From: Acidobacteriota bacterium
GTDB lineage: Bacteria; Acidobacteriota; UBA6911; RPQK01; DATIPO01
Reading direction: 5' to 3'
Length of the DNA stretch: 64,000 bases
NCBI GenBank assembly: GCA_035471785.1
Contig: DATIPQ010000097.1
Span: forward strand, 1 to 64,000
In this document: positions 63,851 through 64,000 of the stretch, piece after piece
Layout: every line of letters starts with the position of its first letter
Position numbering within the stretch: the first letter of the stretch is position 1
Made by a program: the position numbers and the translations under genes
The notes under the pieces: generated by a model
What the model was told of the DNA's origin: nothing
Database searches by the model: none
What the model saw: the letters and a program-made list of their open reading frames with translations, nothing else

Positions 63851-64000
63851 CTAGCGCTCCTCCCCTGCGGCCACGGCGGACGCCCCTCCTTGCCGGCCCT
63901 GGTTCAGGAATTGGAGGGGAGCGCCTTGGGTAAGGTTGCTGCTGCCGCGGGTTACCACCAGGTCGCTTTCCTGCAGGGGTCCTTCCACCACGGCCTCGGA
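63851..64000 (-). CDS. RND efflux periplasmic adaptor, C-terminal fragment
   Basis: Only the last ~49 residues are present: SEAVVEGPLQESDLVVTRGSS and then NLTQGAPLQFLNQG, the end of the membrane-proximal domain of HlyD/AcrA-type adaptors, where 'VxxGLxxGDxVVxxG..L..GxxV' is typical. It is the first gene of the RND operon and continues off the right edge. Confidence 0.8.
   Translation of the reverse strand, partial: SEAVVEGPLQESDLVVTRGSSNLTQGAPLQFLNQGRQGGASAVAAGEER

Noticed and set aside
60718-63933. A 1,071-codon open frame on the plus strand
   Set aside because: Antisense shadow of the RND transporter, rich in His, Glu and Gly as expected of complement frames.

Overview
This is high-GC bacterial chromosomal DNA, densely coding on both strands with many 4-bp start/stop overlaps. 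The gene mix suggests an Acidobacteriota-like soil or environmental bacterium: a TolB-propeller/M28 peptidase/PDZ fusion, a 1,090-residue sortilin-type BNR-repeat protein, a CRTAC1/ASPIC-type FG-GAP protein, an M1 peptidase lipoprotein and a carbamoyltransferase-SxtJ-DUF5989 trio. That placement is inference; there is no rRNA in the window.

Layout. 1-8.8 kb: end of a CRTAC1-like gene, a 200-bp dispersed repeat, trmH, secreted peptidase, TlpA-like lipoprotein, tandem cyclophilin, PPOX protein, cystathionine beta-synthase and a deoxyhypusine-synthase-like protein. 8.8-18.5 kb: uvrA, an ECF sigma/anti-sigma pair followed by a catalytically dead HtrA-like protein, polA and a beta-propeller lipoprotein. 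18.6-28.3 kb: a four-gene operon in which addB and addA (recombination helicase-nuclease) alternate with two paralogues that look like small PPDK/PEP-synthase-type phosphotransferases; this is the most unusual locus here. 28.5-34.5 kb: the BNR protein, then a tRNA T-loop modification operon (ttuB-like, ttuA, trmI, cupin).

34.5-42 kb is the most accessory-like stretch: a small membrane protein, a 50-nt 3' tRNA remnant, a TumE-type toxin-antitoxin pair with a leaderless promoter and palindromic operator, an inverted-repeat cluster, a promoter-to-terminator structured ncRNA candidate (6S-like), tRNA-Met, an M1 peptidase, and two divergent XRE regulators, one fused to a DnaA-domain-IV-like region. 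42-64 kb: hflX, a PQQ-type propeller, hemE-hemY, two secreted proteins, leuACD, an esterase, the carbamoyltransferase trio, a large repeat cluster with a 59-bp tandem array, a TMTC-like membrane protein, and an RND efflux operon running off the right edge.

Two dispersed non-coding repeat families sit mostly at the 3' ends of genes: a 200-bp element with TAGTGC/GCACTA ends and an internal hairpin, and a roughly 100-bp element. Together they fill nearly all the longer gene-free stretches, apart from 35.7-36.3 kb and 40.0-40.6 kb, which are described separately.
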